Source: Lophius americanus (taxonomy: Eukaryota; Chordata; Actinopteri; Lophiiformes; Lophiidae). From it: a stretch of 64,000 nt of DNA. Shown piece after piece: positions 32,253 to 44,325 of this stretch. Where the stretch lies: positions 806,001 to 870,000 of the forward strand of contig JBBDHG010000126.1 of the NCBI GenBank assembly GCA_037951165.1, written 5' to 3'. Each line of letters opens with the position of its first letter. The stretch's first letter is position 1. The position numbers were made by a program, and so were the translations under genes. The notes under the pieces are model-generated. The model had not been told where the DNA came from and did not search any database. It worked only from the letters and a program-made list of their open reading frames with translations.

Positions 32253-32879
32253 CATACACACTATTTTTTACCTCTCCCCAATTACAAACAAGGGTTTGAA
32301 ACGAGGTAATAGAATGGACTTGTTCATTCCACAACAAACAGCTTCATTTCTTAAAGAAAAGTTTTCGTAAAGAAAAGTCCCTTTCAGAATGAGTTTCATT
32401 CTTTTGCAAGGAGGAGGTAGTCTGAGTCCTTTCTGACTTTACCTGCAGCCAGTCGCTGCAGGTAAACACTGCTTCAGGAAGCTCTCTGTTTGAGTTGTAT
32501 TTGCGCGTGCCCAGCGTTTTTCCGGCGCAGGCACAGCGCTACGACGCATTTTAAATATGCCGACTTCAATACAGTACCGGTCTAGATTGAAAAAGTTAAA
32601 CATAGTTGGACGGTAATATGGACGAAAAGTCACTTATGTGTCACTTATGTGCATGCCATCTTCGTCGTATTCTTCTTCTGGGCGCTTGTTGGCGGTCGGC
32701 ACGCAGCTCATCGAAGCATTATCGCCACCGTCTGAACTGGAGTGTGGATCATCTGCACATGTCAGAAGGCTGTTTCTGATTAGTTGAGTGGATGCGTGTA
32801 AACACTGGATCGGAAAAGATCACAGGTCATGTAAACAGGCGACCGACATTGCAATATGGAAAGTTTAATTTGGAAAAGT

Positions 32880-32904
32880 CGATACCTGACCTGATCAGGT
32901 ATCG
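32880..32904. repeat. 10-bp perfect inverted repeat
   Basis: CGATACCTGA and TCAGGTATCG are separated by 5 bases. It may be part of a small transposon terminus, since 'gtgtaaacactggatcgg'-type sequence lies next to it. No target duplication was recognised. Confidence 0.5.
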
Positions 32905-32959
32905 TGATGATCCAATATCAGTCTAGAGAGCAACCAGAGCTGGAAGCGGTACCTCCTCA

Positions 32960-33525
32960 AAAATTGTCAGGCCAAAACTTATCAACCGTTGGTCCGATTT
33001 TGTCCAAAGTTTCAGCACATGATTCGACCCGAGGAGATCTATCTTATAAACATTGGGTTTTACTCAAGTAGTTCATATTTTACTTAATATTATATAAAAT
33101 TATACAGTGTTTTTTGAACATGACTTCCTAAGTGTTGGTTCAATTTAGACAAAATTGAGGCATATGAATAAAATTGAAATGATATGTTTTGTATATGTTG
33201 TGTTTTATTGTAATAGTTCATATTTTACTCGCTTTCACGAAAAACCTTGTTTACAGGTTATAACTTCCTAATCGTTGGTCGGGTTTTGGTGCATATGAAT
33301 TGACTATTAGATATAGAGATCTATCTATTATATATTTTGTTTTACTGTAACAGAACGTATTTTTCTCACTAGGGGGAGCTGTTTACAAAAAAATACTGTG
33401 GACCTAACTTTCAACATTATTTGATGAGTTCAATAAGGGGGATTGCTTGTAGGACGCAGGAGGTTGGGGACTTTTCGGGGAAAAAATACCTGATAACAAG
33501 TTAATATACTTGACGACAGCATAGA
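32960..33525 (+). repeat. Unclassified modular interspersed element, copy H
   Basis: Three successive modules ('atcaaccgttggtccgattt', 'agttcatattttactcgc', 'cactagggggagctgttta'), followed by 'gattgcttgtaggacgcagg'. The terminal block is decayed. Modules repeat every 120-170 bp inside one copy. Confidence 0.65.
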
Positions 33526-33719
33526 TGTAGTTAAACGTACAATGAAATGAAAGAGCTATACCTGTAGGTGCAGAAGACAAGGGCCTAGGTGGGGGACAAC
33601 AACAACATTTGCAGACAAACTGTTGCTCCGAATAGAATAAAAACATATTGTACTGTGCATTAAAAAAAGAAGTATTGCACCGAAGATAGAATACAGAATA
33701 TATAGCGGGGGGGGGGGTC

Positions 33720-34390
33720 ACCTCCAGAGGTCAGCAGAGATGAGGGTGACCTGCAGAGGTCAGCAGAGACGAGGGTGACCTCCGGAGGTCAGCAGAGATG
33801 AGGGTGCCCAGGAATTTGAAGTTTTTAACATAGTCTACACAAACGCTGTTGATGTACGAGGGGGACAGGTTCTGCCCTTTTCTTCCTGAAATCAAAGATG
33901 ACTTCCGTGGTTTTTGTGGTATTCAGTGTCAGGTTGTTTGTTGAACACCACGCTGTTAGTTTCAGGACCTCATCTTTGAAGGCAGACTCGTCCTCCTCCA
34001 GTGAAATAAGTCCAGCCACCATTGTGTCGTCAACAAACTTGACGATTGTGATGCCTGGGTGGTCTGGGCTGCAGTCGTACGTGTAGAGGGAGTACAGTAA
34101 AGGGGCTCAGCCCTCATCCCCGGGGAGAGCTGGTGCCGAGTGGAAGAGTGATGAGGTCCGGGCTTCACGGTCATGGGGCGGTTGGTGAGAAAGTCCTTTA
34201 TCCAGGAACAGGTGATTGGGGGGAGGCCTAAGTCCTACAGTTTGGTAACCAGTAAGTCCGGGATGATGGTATTAGAGGCTGAGCTGTAATTGATGAGAAG
34301 CATCCTTAAAGAGCTCCCCTGAGGTTCCAGCGGGCTCAGCGCAGGGAAGAGAGCCATGGCGCCCGCGACGGATCTGTTTGCCTGATAAAA
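33720..34390 (-). pseudogene. LINE reverse-transcriptase C-terminal fragment (CR1/L2-type), broken
   Basis: The minus strand encodes FVDDTIVAGLISLEEDESA (the RT catalytic F.DD box) near 34050-33995. Downstream is LTAWCSTNNLTLNTTKTTE, the conserved region after it in fish CR1/L2/Rex1-like elements. A stop and a frameshift break the frame near 34110 and 33850. The low-coordinate end carries three tandem ~29-bp units (33720-33808) containing 'gaggtcagcagagatgaggg'. Neither endonuclease nor tail is present. Confidence 0.7.
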
Positions 34391-35249
34391 TTACACTTCA
34401 GCACAAGTTCACTGTCACTAGTTCTACAGGAATATTAAAAATTGTTACCATAGCATCTCAACGGTTGCTATGGTGAAGCACGGTATCTGAGCGCCATTGA
34501 TAACGACTTTTGATTGTCCTCAGTCAAGAGCTAACAAACTCAGAGTTGATTGTATCAACTCAGATAAGATCAGGGTTTCTCAACTCAGGCTCGTTCAAGC
34601 CAGAGCTCAGGGATAAACTCAGATACTGTTAAGCCTGTTTCTTGAAATTCCCCCAAGGTCTTGTCCATGATGCCCATCTTTTTTTTCTTGTCAGGGAGGA
34701 AATTCTGTTCAAGGGGTGATGCTGTTGTCCACGAAGGCTGGAAATTCTCTCTCTTCTCGGGTCTTAGGATATCCTGACACGAGGAAAAGTGAACGTGGCC
34801 GTGTGGAGCAGGAGCAAAGAAAACTTCCCTTATAGTTGAACCCACTGGACCGACTGGCCATCATCTCTCACCGGCTGTAAAAAGCCAAGAACTCACCGAG
34901 GGCTGCAACACAATCTTGGAACTGAAATCAGTTTCCATAATAATAATATACATGTATAGATTAAATAGAGTGCTTTTCATAAATACTCATATACGCTTAC
35001 AGGCATATGAATTCTTTTATATACATATATCAACATGTGAAATTGGAATTGGAAGAAGTGTACGGTGACTTGGTTCTGGACAGAGATAGGAGTTATCGCA
35101 GGTCTCAAATCTGTAGCAAGTAGGTACAAGTGAGTCAGATCCTTCAGGAAGATGCAGACTCAACAGGGTGGGGGTGCAATTCTCTGTCAAGGGTAATGAA
35201 AACAACCCAACTCTTATTGCAACTGATTAATATAATGGCTAGACAAATG

Positions 35250-35615
35250 CCATCCTCCCCGACAGCCAGTGTGTGTCCCAGAAGGTTACCCAATCCCCTT
35301 CATTGTACAAGCAATCGTCCTGATTGAACTCCTCAGATTAAATGTAAAGTTATGCCAACAGTAAAACAGTAAAAAAAAACTCCCAGAACCTGAGATTACG
35401 GTACTATATAAACAAGATAGACCTTCTTGGTCGATTAATATGCACAAGATTTGGACTAAATCGGATCAAAGGTCGAGAAATTATAGACTAAAAACTTTCG
35501 GAGGTAGAGTTCCTCTTAGTGTCAGAAATATACAACTGACCTTTTCCAAAACCAAATTTTTTTGTGGAATGTCCGGAAAAATGGTGTTTTTTATTAAAAA
35601 GCTCCCCCTATAATG

Positions 35616-35646
<31 letters not shown>

Positions 35647-35995
35647 TAAGACAGATCTCCTCGAGTCGATTCATATGCACCAAATATAGACACAATCACT
35701 GCTTTAAAATGTATGGACCAAAAACTTTTTAGCGCTAAAGCTTCCCCTAGTGTCGGAAACATACAACCAATCTTTCCCGAAAACACTCCAGTTCTTCCTC
35801 TCACTTAAGTATATGTGGGTATAAAAGGATCCGTGAAATAGTTTTTAAGTTATACACAGAGAACAGTTTTATCATGGACCCCCCCCCTATGTCTATGTGG
35901 GTACAAAATTTGAAAACGATCCATGATATAGTTCTTGAGTTGAGTTATCTCCTTCACACGAGGAATGTGAGGATGCGGCGGACGCTGGAGTTTTT
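35250..35995 (-). repeat. Unclassified modular interspersed element, copy I
   Basis: Starts 'catcctccccgacagccagt' and 'aatccccttcattgtacaag'. Repeated 'agctccccctataatg'/'gcttcccctagtgtcgg' modules follow, with an internal (AT)n run at 35618-35643. It ends 'ggagtttttggggatataat', directly before a SINE. Confidence 0.65.
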
Positions 35996-36019
35996 GGGGA
36001 TATAATATGTTATTAGGGA

Positions 36020-36310
36020 GACGGTGGCTCAGTTGGTAGAGCGGTTTTCCACTTATCTGTAGGTCGGGGGTTTTGATCCCCGGCTCCTTCATGCCAAATG
36101 TCAAAGTGTCCTTGAGCAAGACACTGAACCCCGAGTTCCTCCCAATGTCTGTTCCATTGGTGTTTGAGTGATGGCGTGAATGGTTACTTCTCCTGATGAG
36201 CATGTGGCGCCTCGCATGGAAGCCTTTATCATCACTGTTTGAATGTTTTGTGTGAATGCCGACTCACCATGTAAAGTGTTTTGATTGGTCAAACAGACTA
36301 TAAATCACTT
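36020..36310 (+). repeat. tRNA-derived SINE, copy 3
   Basis: The tRNA-like head with GGCTCAGTTGGTAGAG and a B-box-like run is followed by 'tgtccttgagcaagacactg'. The tail ends near 36310. It begins directly after the end of an unclassified modular element copy (35250-35995), so the two insertions abut. Confidence 0.8.
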
Positions 36311-36799
36311 TATGACTGGAGTACATTAACCATTTGTTTAAATCTTAAGTGTTGGACATTCCACCTTGTGTGATACACACTGAATGTGCACACACAGTGA
36401 TGACTGAGTTAATAATAGCTACCTCCCTGCTCTGCTGCAGTGATGTCTCAGCTGATCCACACAGTGGCAGTAGAGTTTCATGTTAGGACCACAGCACCGG
36501 TAGGCCCACTTGAACCAAGGCCCCATCTAAGCATGAGAAACATACAGGACCAAAACAATGTGAACACATTTGAATTCCATTCTGCACTCCATAGTTTCAT
36601 GAACACATGAAAGAATTTAGGAAGAGGAATCGTTCTCTTATGCATATAATTAATTTTTTCAACTGATGTGACAAACATCAGGTTGTATTTGCGACATGGT
36701 TATGTCATGTTGAATGATTTAGAGGTTCTGCTTCACTTATTGCAGTCTGGACGTTGTCTGTTCCATCAGAGTTCTACAGCCTGCAATACTATAAACGGA

Positions 36800-38240
36800 C
36801 AAGTATACCTTTATTGTTGCTCACCGGTAAACCTTTTGGATTTATATCCGTATTTGTATATGTTATTCTGTATTTGTATTAGTAAGAATTCTACCGACTC
36901 TAGTGACGGTCCGCTTACCTGTAGCTGCACGTGCACCATCACCTGGAGACTTCTGCATCTGTTTTTTTCATCGTTGATATCAGTTTGTTTATCCGTCTTG
37001 TTCATCACTGCCCCCGTGACACTTTCACCTAAAGCCGTTGTTGAACACTTTCTGTCTTTAATAGTTTTTTTCGGCATCATTTCCATGAAAATAACGGCTA
37101 CTAACATCCTCTGTGCTCTTCCATGGCTAACGGCTAATAACAGGCTAGTCTCCACGACTGGCATGATGATGAATTATTCCGTCACCCAACTGATGAAATA
37201 CAATAACTACAAATCTCCGTTATGCAATTCGGTTATTAAACAACTTGGACTCCTTCGCCGGCCCCGTTACATTCACAGAAGTTGCCGTTCTAAGTTTGTT
37301 TACTCCCGCTCCCGCTCCGATAACTCCATTCCGTCCTTTTGGTCTGACGCGCGCACCGTCGCGTCTCAGACGCGTCATCAGAACGCTGTCACTCTTCCCA
37401 TTAGTGACAGCGAGTTTCCTCCATACAGTTACTCACTGTGCGGGTTATAAAACGTGGAGTGGATTTCAGTCTTCTTCGGCCAATACAGAGACTCACTGCT
37501 CCATCTAGTTTTAAAATCGAACTCTTTAATATACAATCTCTCACAAACAAATCATGCCTCATACATGACCACATCCTGGAGAAGTGTCTGGATGTTATGT
37601 TCCTTACAGAAACCTGGCAACAACCAGATGATTTTTCTGTCCTGAATGAGGTAACAGTAACCCGCCGGTTACTGTTACCTCCAGAAAGCCCGCAGCACTG
37701 GTGGTGGTGGTCTGTCTGTCATCTACCGCAGTGATTTGGACTTGTCTCCACTGCCCTTACCTGAGATCTCTTCTTTGGAATGCCTGGCATTTAATTGTAA
37801 ACCCCCTTTCTCCATTATAATACTTATTATCTACTGACCACCCAAACCAAACCCAGCCTTCATCTCTGAGATGTACAACCTTTTGTTGACATTTTACACA
37901 ACCTCTGCCAATATTATAGTATTTGGAGATATGAACATTCATGTCGACTCCCCTGCATGTCGTTTTGCATCCGGATTTCTTCAACTACTGGATTGTTTTA
38001 ATCTCATTTCTGCTGCCCCTCGTCTGTGGAATGCCCTCCCTTACCATCTGAGGGCTCCACAGACGACTGACACATTTAAAAAAAGGACTTAAACCTTTCC
38101 TTTTTAGCAGAACCTATAACTTTTATTGACATTGCTTCTTTTTGGTCAGGTTTTTATATTGTTATTTTTTATTGATGCTTTTATCTGCTTTTACAAATGT
38201 AAAGTGCATTATAAAATAAATGTATTATTCTTATTACTTC
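36800..38240 (+). mobile_element. L2-like LINE with internal deletion of the reverse transcriptase
   Basis: From about 37200 the plus strand encodes a pre-endonuclease segment (LLRRPRYIHRSC). APE-type endonuclease boxes follow: FNIQSLTNKSC, FLTETWQQPDD, and later FGDMNIHVDSP, with one or two frameshifts between them. At about 38005 the frame passes from the endonuclease (LLDCFN) straight into AAPRLWNALPYHLRAPQ. That motif belongs to the extreme C-terminus of L2-type ORF2 proteins. A 3' tail ending in 'aaataaatgtattattctta' follows. The whole RT (normally over 1.5 kb) is missing. The 5' limit is approximate. Confidence 0.75.
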
Positions 38241-38527
38241 TGATGCACATTGAATTTGGAACACATCCCTCAAAGCTTTGAGGCCTTTTACATTCACAAG
38301 AGTCTAAATTTGGCTACAATTTACACCCATCATTTGTCTGTAAATATGTCATATTCCACCTTTTTTACCTCCTCTATAGTGAGTTGTGTTCAAACCTTCC
38401 TGCTAATTGTGCATTATACATTACATTTGTTATTTCCCACCGTTGTTTCTGCTTTATTATTGTGTTTTTTATTTTTACCATGCTACCCTATCGCTGTAAA
38501 TAGTCCCACCATGTGGTATTGAGGCAT

Positions 38528-38715
38528 ATCTAATCGAATATAATCTAATTTACTCTTATTTTTATTATCTTATCTGATCTCATCTTGTATTGTCATACTC
38601 ACTTACCCTATCTTACCTTATCTTAACATATCTCCTCTCATCTCATCCTGTCTTATCTTATCCTATCGTATCTTATCTTATCATATCTCACCCCATCTCA
38701 TCTCACCTCACCTTT
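38528..38715. repeat. Degenerate (TATCT)n pentanucleotide tract
   Basis: Around 35 imperfect units such as tatct, tatcc, tcatc and cacct directly follow the LINE-rich region. Low complexity, non-coding. Confidence 0.8.
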
Positions 38716-40140
38716 TGAGTGTTTTTTTTATGTGTAACTAATAAACAGCAAACACAGATGTATCAAAGGTCATGATATTGAACAGCTGGCCTGGAGCAGT
38801 GGTCTGCTCTGCAGCCAGCGCACAGACTGACCCTCTAGTTCCTACAGACGTCAGCCTCACACAAGAACCTTCACAGTCAGCAGTATTATTGTGCATGAGT
38901 TCAGGCTTTCGTCTGGTTCTAGGAGATACTGCTGCTCTAATTGTTGATCAGTATAAGAGCCACTTGATTTGACCTGAGTGTTTTTGCTGTCAGATATTAA
39001 TATAAATTTGATTAATTAATTGGTGTGTGTCAGTAAAAAAAAAAGCCCAGTTTGCTGTTGTAGAGTGGTTCTGTCCACAGAGAGGTCTATGTCACAACAC
39101 AAACCTGTGTGTCTTTAGTACTCGTGATAAAGGGGATGGCCTTCATAGGAATACCTTGGCTGAAAGGTAGTGTGAGGGCTTCTTCCATTGTTCAGCCGTA
39201 AAGACTTTGAAAATCCAATGATCCATATCTGATGATCAGACAGTGAAATGTCTGAAATAAAAGTTGATGTTAATCAATATTTGACCCTGGATTTTTCTGT
39301 ATCTCAGACTGAACTGTGTCAGATCTTTAAAAAAAAAAAAAAAAACTAAACACAAAATCCAGATGTTATATGATAATTGTATGAGTGAAGTTGTGTGTAC
39401 ATCCGGTGTGACAGCAATCCCTCCAGGGAGGTCCGGTCAGGATTTGGTGAACAGCCGAGAGCGTGATAAAAGGAGGCTCAGTCCATTAGCTCATTTTGGG
39501 TTCGGGAGTTGATATGAATGTGGTGTCCTGTAACAATAAATCAAAATTAACGGCTGATTAATAAGGGAAAATCTAAGAAAACAAAGTCATACATGCACGC
39601 AGATAAGAGCAATGCACAGAATGTGTAATTAAACGACAACAATGAGTAATCTCAAATATACATCAATCCAAGCTGCACAGCTCCTTAATGATAAATGTAA
39701 TTAATAAAATACAGGGTAGAAACTTAGTGACTGTTAATTACAGTCAGATTCACATTCAGCAAAGTCCATCTGACATCACAGCAGAAGACAAGAAGATCTG
39801 CCAATAATCCCTGAATTCCATGTGATGCGTTTAAATGTCTCACAGAGTGTTGGAAAAATGAGTATTAGAGTCTGGAGCCTACCCAGGTGCTGTGGATGAT
39901 GGGAAATAACCACAGACGGCCTTTGCTTTACAATATCCATATTCTTCAACTAGAAGGGTTCTGTATGTGTAAACTGAGTCTGTGTGATAAACCAAATCCA
40001 AAAAAACCACCACACAGGATTGATCACAGGTACCAGCTGGACCAGACGCACCCGGACCGGATCACGATCAGTCACATCTCCAGTTAAATACTGAAGAAAC
40101 AGAAACTGACTTGTAGGTGTCACCAGTAAAACTTTATTAC
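38716..40140. other. Intergenic stretch without recognised features
   Basis: Only an A-run at 39330-39346 and short A/T-rich runs. No splice-supported exon or tRNA found. Confidence 0.5.
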
Positions 40141-40200
40141 AAAATCAAAAGATCTTTTGATTTTCCTCGAAACTCCTCATCTGTCCTCAGAGGAGATGAG
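40141..40200. repeat. 24-bp perfect palindrome followed by an 8-bp-stem hairpin
   Basis: 40141-40164 is a perfect palindrome (half-site AAAATCAAAAGA, centre GATC). About eight bases later, CCTCATCT and AGATGAGG form a second stem with an 11-base loop. 'actttatt' lies directly upstream. No function can be assigned. Confidence 0.7.
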
Positions 40201-40209
40201 GATGAAGGT

Positions 40210-42960
40210 TAACGAAACCCATCAGTCTGGGAAAGGTTCCAAAGCTATTTCTAGGGCGTAGGTACCCCACAGATCCACAGTGAGACTTGACCATAGTTGT
40301 TTTCTCATTTATTTTCATTTCTAAATTCCTATCATTCATTATTTTGATCATACACTATTATTTTTCAGAATCCTTGACTATTCTGTCCAATCCTATGCCT
40401 GTTTACTTGTGCTTATTTATCTTTGTCTAATCTGTGTTTATCGATTCAGAAATGCATCACCGTTGACTTGCCCTGTTGGTTGTAATTAATATTCAAAATG
40501 TTCAATAAAGCATTAAAAAAGGAGAAAAAGATCCACAGTGAGACAGATTATCTACAAATAGAGAAGACTTGGAACGGGTGCGAACCTTCACAGATGAGGA
40601 CATCCATCCAAAATGCCTTCAAGGGCATGGCGGACGTTCATTCAGGACGTCCCAAATGCTTACGGAGGAACATTTGATGGACCGATGAGTCAAAAGCTCA
40701 ACTGTTGGGTTCCCCTGACATCTGGAGTTAAGAAAGCGACGCACTCCACAGAGAGAAGCTGACACATGTGTGACAGGTGTACAGGTGTGACGTTTGGGGA
40801 TAACATGGTGCTCTAAGGGACACATGAAGATTAATTCAACTCCCGAATGAGTCAAAAAGAATAAACTTAGTTCTGGAGTGGGTTAGATAGTCTGGACCAG
40901 AAGCCCTTGAGACAAAGTGATCCGTTCACGCTCACAAACCCTCCTATGTGGCTTTATTATACAAGTCTATAAAGAAGAAAGGTCCGACATCCAGTGATGT
41001 CAGAGACTGATCTGAAGTTATCGGACGCATCAGGCGGGTGAACTTGTTTTCAAACGGGTGATATAGGTATCATGTAACATTTTTGTCTTAAAGCAGCTGG
41101 AGGGTGGAGGAGGAGAGTCAAAAGAGGGCGTGGCAGAAATCCAGTGTGGACCCTTGGACAAGGTTCTAAGTGCTACCAGCCCACCCAGCCACGTCTTATG
41201 CCGGATAAACGGGAGGGTTTGTCAGTAAGGGCGTCCAAAATAAATAGTGAAAAAAATAAGCCAAATCAATAGCTGGAATGAAGCGATCCATAAAAAAGAA
41301 AAAGAGAAGAGCAGAAAGAAGTTGCTATAATATTTTTGCCTTAAGAAATAAAAGTATTTTTAAAATCTTTTTTGACTCAGGTTGGGTTTTTTTAATTATA
41401 TTAAATTTAGATTGAAGCTCCGGCAAAATTTAGTCCGACATAAACACAAAAACTACAGAAAACAAGGCGGAGCTCCAGAACTCTTTGGACCCTCTCTGAC
41501 CTCAGATCCTTCCTGTGTCCTCCAACAGAAACTACTGACTCAATCCCTCGGGTTTCCTCATTATTCAGGATTTTTGCGTCTGTAGCGGGTTCAAACACAG
41601 CCTGGAACTAATCTGGACTGCTTAACATTTCAGTTGGAAAGAGAGACTTCCAAACCAGGTCATGCTTTATTTGTAGACGGATGTCTGACATGTTTGAAAC
41701 AGAAACTGAGAGGGAAAAAAACAGGCGAGTTCAACTCTGGCATTCTAGAAATAGGTTGTAGAAGAAAGGATAAATTCTTTCTGAAGAGTTTACCTGCTCA
41801 GTTTTAACACAAATTCCAAAGACCTTCTACTGCCTCTATGTTCTGGACAAGCTCATTCATATAGTAAATTATTTTTATTTTGTGTCAACACACCCACTTG
41901 CTGAGGTTGTGTCAGCAGAAAAGCGACAAATGAAGAGGAATCAATACACTGGGTGGATAAAAGAAATATATAGTGATATGTGGATGGACGTTATTCTATT
42001 TTCTTTCCTTTATTTTCACTTCTTCGTCGTGCATTTAGAGTCTTGTCATCTCTACCTACTTCCACCAACCTCTCAAATTATTTTCGATTAAAACCAGAAA
42101 ATCCCCAAATTGCACACTTTGTCTTCGGGGAGTTTCTGGCACCTTTTCTCATAATGTATGGGGATGTCCAGAAGTCCCTAGATATTGGAATCCTGTCTAA
42201 TTATGTCTATCCAAGATTCGAGAATGCTCTGTGCTATGCCTTCCATTGGTAAGTTTTATTTATAAAAGCAGCTATGGCTGGCAGGCCTAACAACAACAAC
42301 AACAACAACAACAACAAATGTCATTCATGTCCTGTGAAGTCTGGGTCTGTCTGTATCGTTGTACGTCCTTAAAATGAATAAAAACTTGATCATAGAAAAA
42401 GACATACAGATCCCCTAGGATTTCCAGTGGTGCTGCTTCGTTTCATCCGTCTGGTCCATAAGCTCTGTGAGGGAATGAACAAATATGTCAAGGACTGTAA
42501 GCGCTTTAAAACAGGAGTCAGCTTTAATATGGAAACCAGATTATGAACCATTCCTGGGTTTATTCCTTACAGTGACATCATCAGACCATTCAATCCATGA
42601 ACTTGATTTTCGTCAGATGATGATCGGATAAATCTGATGTTAAATTACTGAAATAAGAGTAAACTTATCAAAAATATCTGTTGGTCTTAACTTTGTCTGA
42701 ACTATTGATCGACTGAAATGTTACCAATAACCTGAGATCATAGAAAAGTCTAGTCTTAGACTATTATCTGACTCTTTCATTGACTAAAACAGAAACACTT
42801 TCAATTTTGTTCTAGTAAATTAAGACTAACACGTCCGAAATAATTAATATAAAAAGGCAGATGTAAGAGTCTGATAACTAGAAAAAAGCATTCGGATCTA
42901 GGTGAAATGCCAAAACCACAGGTTTACTCTTCATGAAACGTGTTGGGTCATTTCCTGGTT
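40210..42960. other. Intergenic stretch, one (CAA)n tract
   Basis: (CAA)n at 42287-42318. Short open frames at 41882-42252 show no domain or splice signals that I can support. Confidence 0.5.
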
Positions 42961-42964
42961 CTCT

Positions 42965-43100
42965 CCAGTATAAAACATCAAAGGATCAAAGGGATAAATA
43001 ACGGACACATAAAACATCAAAGGAACAAAGGAATAAATAATGCACACAGTATATAACACCAAAGGAACAAAGTTATTAACGGACACAGTATAAACTATCA
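42965..43100. repeat. About 45-bp tandem repeat, three imperfect copies
   Basis: 'ataaaacatcaaaggatcaa', 'ataaaacatcaaaggaacaa' and 'atataacaccaaaggaacaa' each start a copy that also holds 'ataaata' and 'cacagta' motifs. Confidence 0.7.
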
Positions 43101-43119
43101 AAGATTCCATAAAATATTT

Positions 43120-43495
43120 GTGCTCTATGTCTGGAAAACAGTGTCTTTGGCAAAAAGTTAAATAAAATAAAATAAAAAAAAGACATCCCTCTAGTGAGTT
43201 ATAAATGAACTACTACAGCAAAGTACGATATATACAAGATAGATCTCCGTGAGTCAATTTATATTTGGACTAAATAGAACCAATGGCTAGGAAATTATAT
43301 TTGAAAAAAAAAGCGTTTTTCGTAAAAACTCCCCCTGGGAGTGAAATATGAAGCATTAGAGGAAAACACGTTGTATAAAAGACAGAATATAAAAATCGGA
43401 CTAATGGTTGAGAAATGATAGCGCTGCAATGACGATTCCATCATATTGACGACTTTTGGGGCATATACACTTGCTGTCGGGGACGACAGCGTGGG
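43120..43495 (-). repeat. Unclassified modular interspersed element, copy J
   Basis: The body is in the minus sense ('catccctctagtgagttata', 'tagatctccgtgagtcaatt'). It ends with 'acacttgctgtcggggacga' followed by cagcg, the mirror image of the start of copy B. This copy is the main evidence that the element has terminal inverted repeats. Confidence 0.65.
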
Positions 43496-43691
43496 TCCAG
43501 TTAATCTGAGTGGTACCAGCGAGAGGTGAAATTGAGACAAAGGACAGTGGAGATGGAATATGTGGGCGTGTGTGGTACCGTTTTTTTGTGATTGACGGAG
43601 GCAGACTGCTGCAACAGCTGAGTCTCCACCCAGTCTCAGCACAAAGGTTACTGCTATTAATACTCATCCATGCAAGAAACACACACCCATA

Positions 43692-44159
43692 ATGCAACAC
43701 ATCGAACCTAGCTTGGCGCTAAACAAATTGTGGTTTTCTGTGATTCTGGTCCTGTTGGTGCTTCTCTGCTCTCTCTCTGCGTCTAACGCTGCTGGAAATC
43801 AATACCATAATAGTAAGAAACCCAGTGAAACATGTTCACACCAAGGAATCAGAGTCGACCTCTCCGTACCCTTCAGTCGTCTCAGTGAGAGCAATGTGAC
43901 ACCCTCACGGCCCAGGAAACATATGACCCGGCAAGAACATACGCCGTTCTTTTGTGAGTGTGTGTGGGAGAGGGGCGGGTGCAAGAATGTGACAGGAGAG
44001 CAGAAATGCTACGGTTACTGTGGGGATGGTTTGAACAGGAGGTATTCTGAAGCAGCAACTTTTAGATGTCTTACAGTGGCTTACAACAACCAACACAGGA
44101 GGGACACAGGAGGGACACAGCAAGGACACAGGAGGGACACAGCAAGGACACAGGAGTGA
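43692..44159 (+). CDS. Doubtful open frame with a strong signal-peptide-like N-terminus
   Basis: A single open frame of 155 codons. Residues 12-34 (KLWFSVILVLLVLLCSLSAS) form a textbook signal-peptide core with a small-residue site (SNA) after it. A stretch with several cysteines (FCECVWERGGC, then CYGYCGDG) follows. The C-terminal third runs into the 'ggacacagg' minisatellite and is surely not a conserved fold. I recognise no family. It could be a decayed exon, a young lineage-specific secreted peptide or chance. A TATA box, splice sites and a polyA signal were not identified. Confidence 0.2.
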   Translation: MQHIEPSLALNKLWFSVILVLLVLLCSLSASNAAGNQYHNSKKPSETCSHQGIRVDLSVPFSRLSESNVTPSRPRKHMTRQEHTPFFCECVWERGGCKNVTGEQKCYGYCGDGLNRRYSEAATFRCLTVAYNNQHRRDTGGTQQGHRRDTARTQE

Positions 44160-44325
44160 CACAGCAAGGACACAGGAGGCACACAGGAGGGACACATCTA
44201 AGACAAAGGAGGGACCCATCTAAGACAAAGGAGGGACCCATCAGGGACACAGGAGGGACCCATCAGGGACACAGGAGGAAAAAAGGAAGGACACATGAGG
44301 AACACAGGAGGGTGACAGGAAGGAG
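44094..44325. repeat. 'ggacacaggag' minisatellite
   Basis: Roughly 11-22-bp imperfect units (ggacacaggagg, ggacacagcaag, gggacccatcag) continue for about 230 bp. They are purine-rich on the plus strand. Confidence 0.85.

Noticed and set aside
35850..36203. Minus-strand 117-codon frame
   Set aside because: It lies across the SINE at 36020-36310 and the end of a modular element copy; similar peptides arise from the other SINE copies.
36668..37450. 260-codon open frame as a host gene
   Set aside because: The later half matches the L2-like pre-endonuclease region and the frame continues into endonuclease boxes, so it is retrotransposon-derived.
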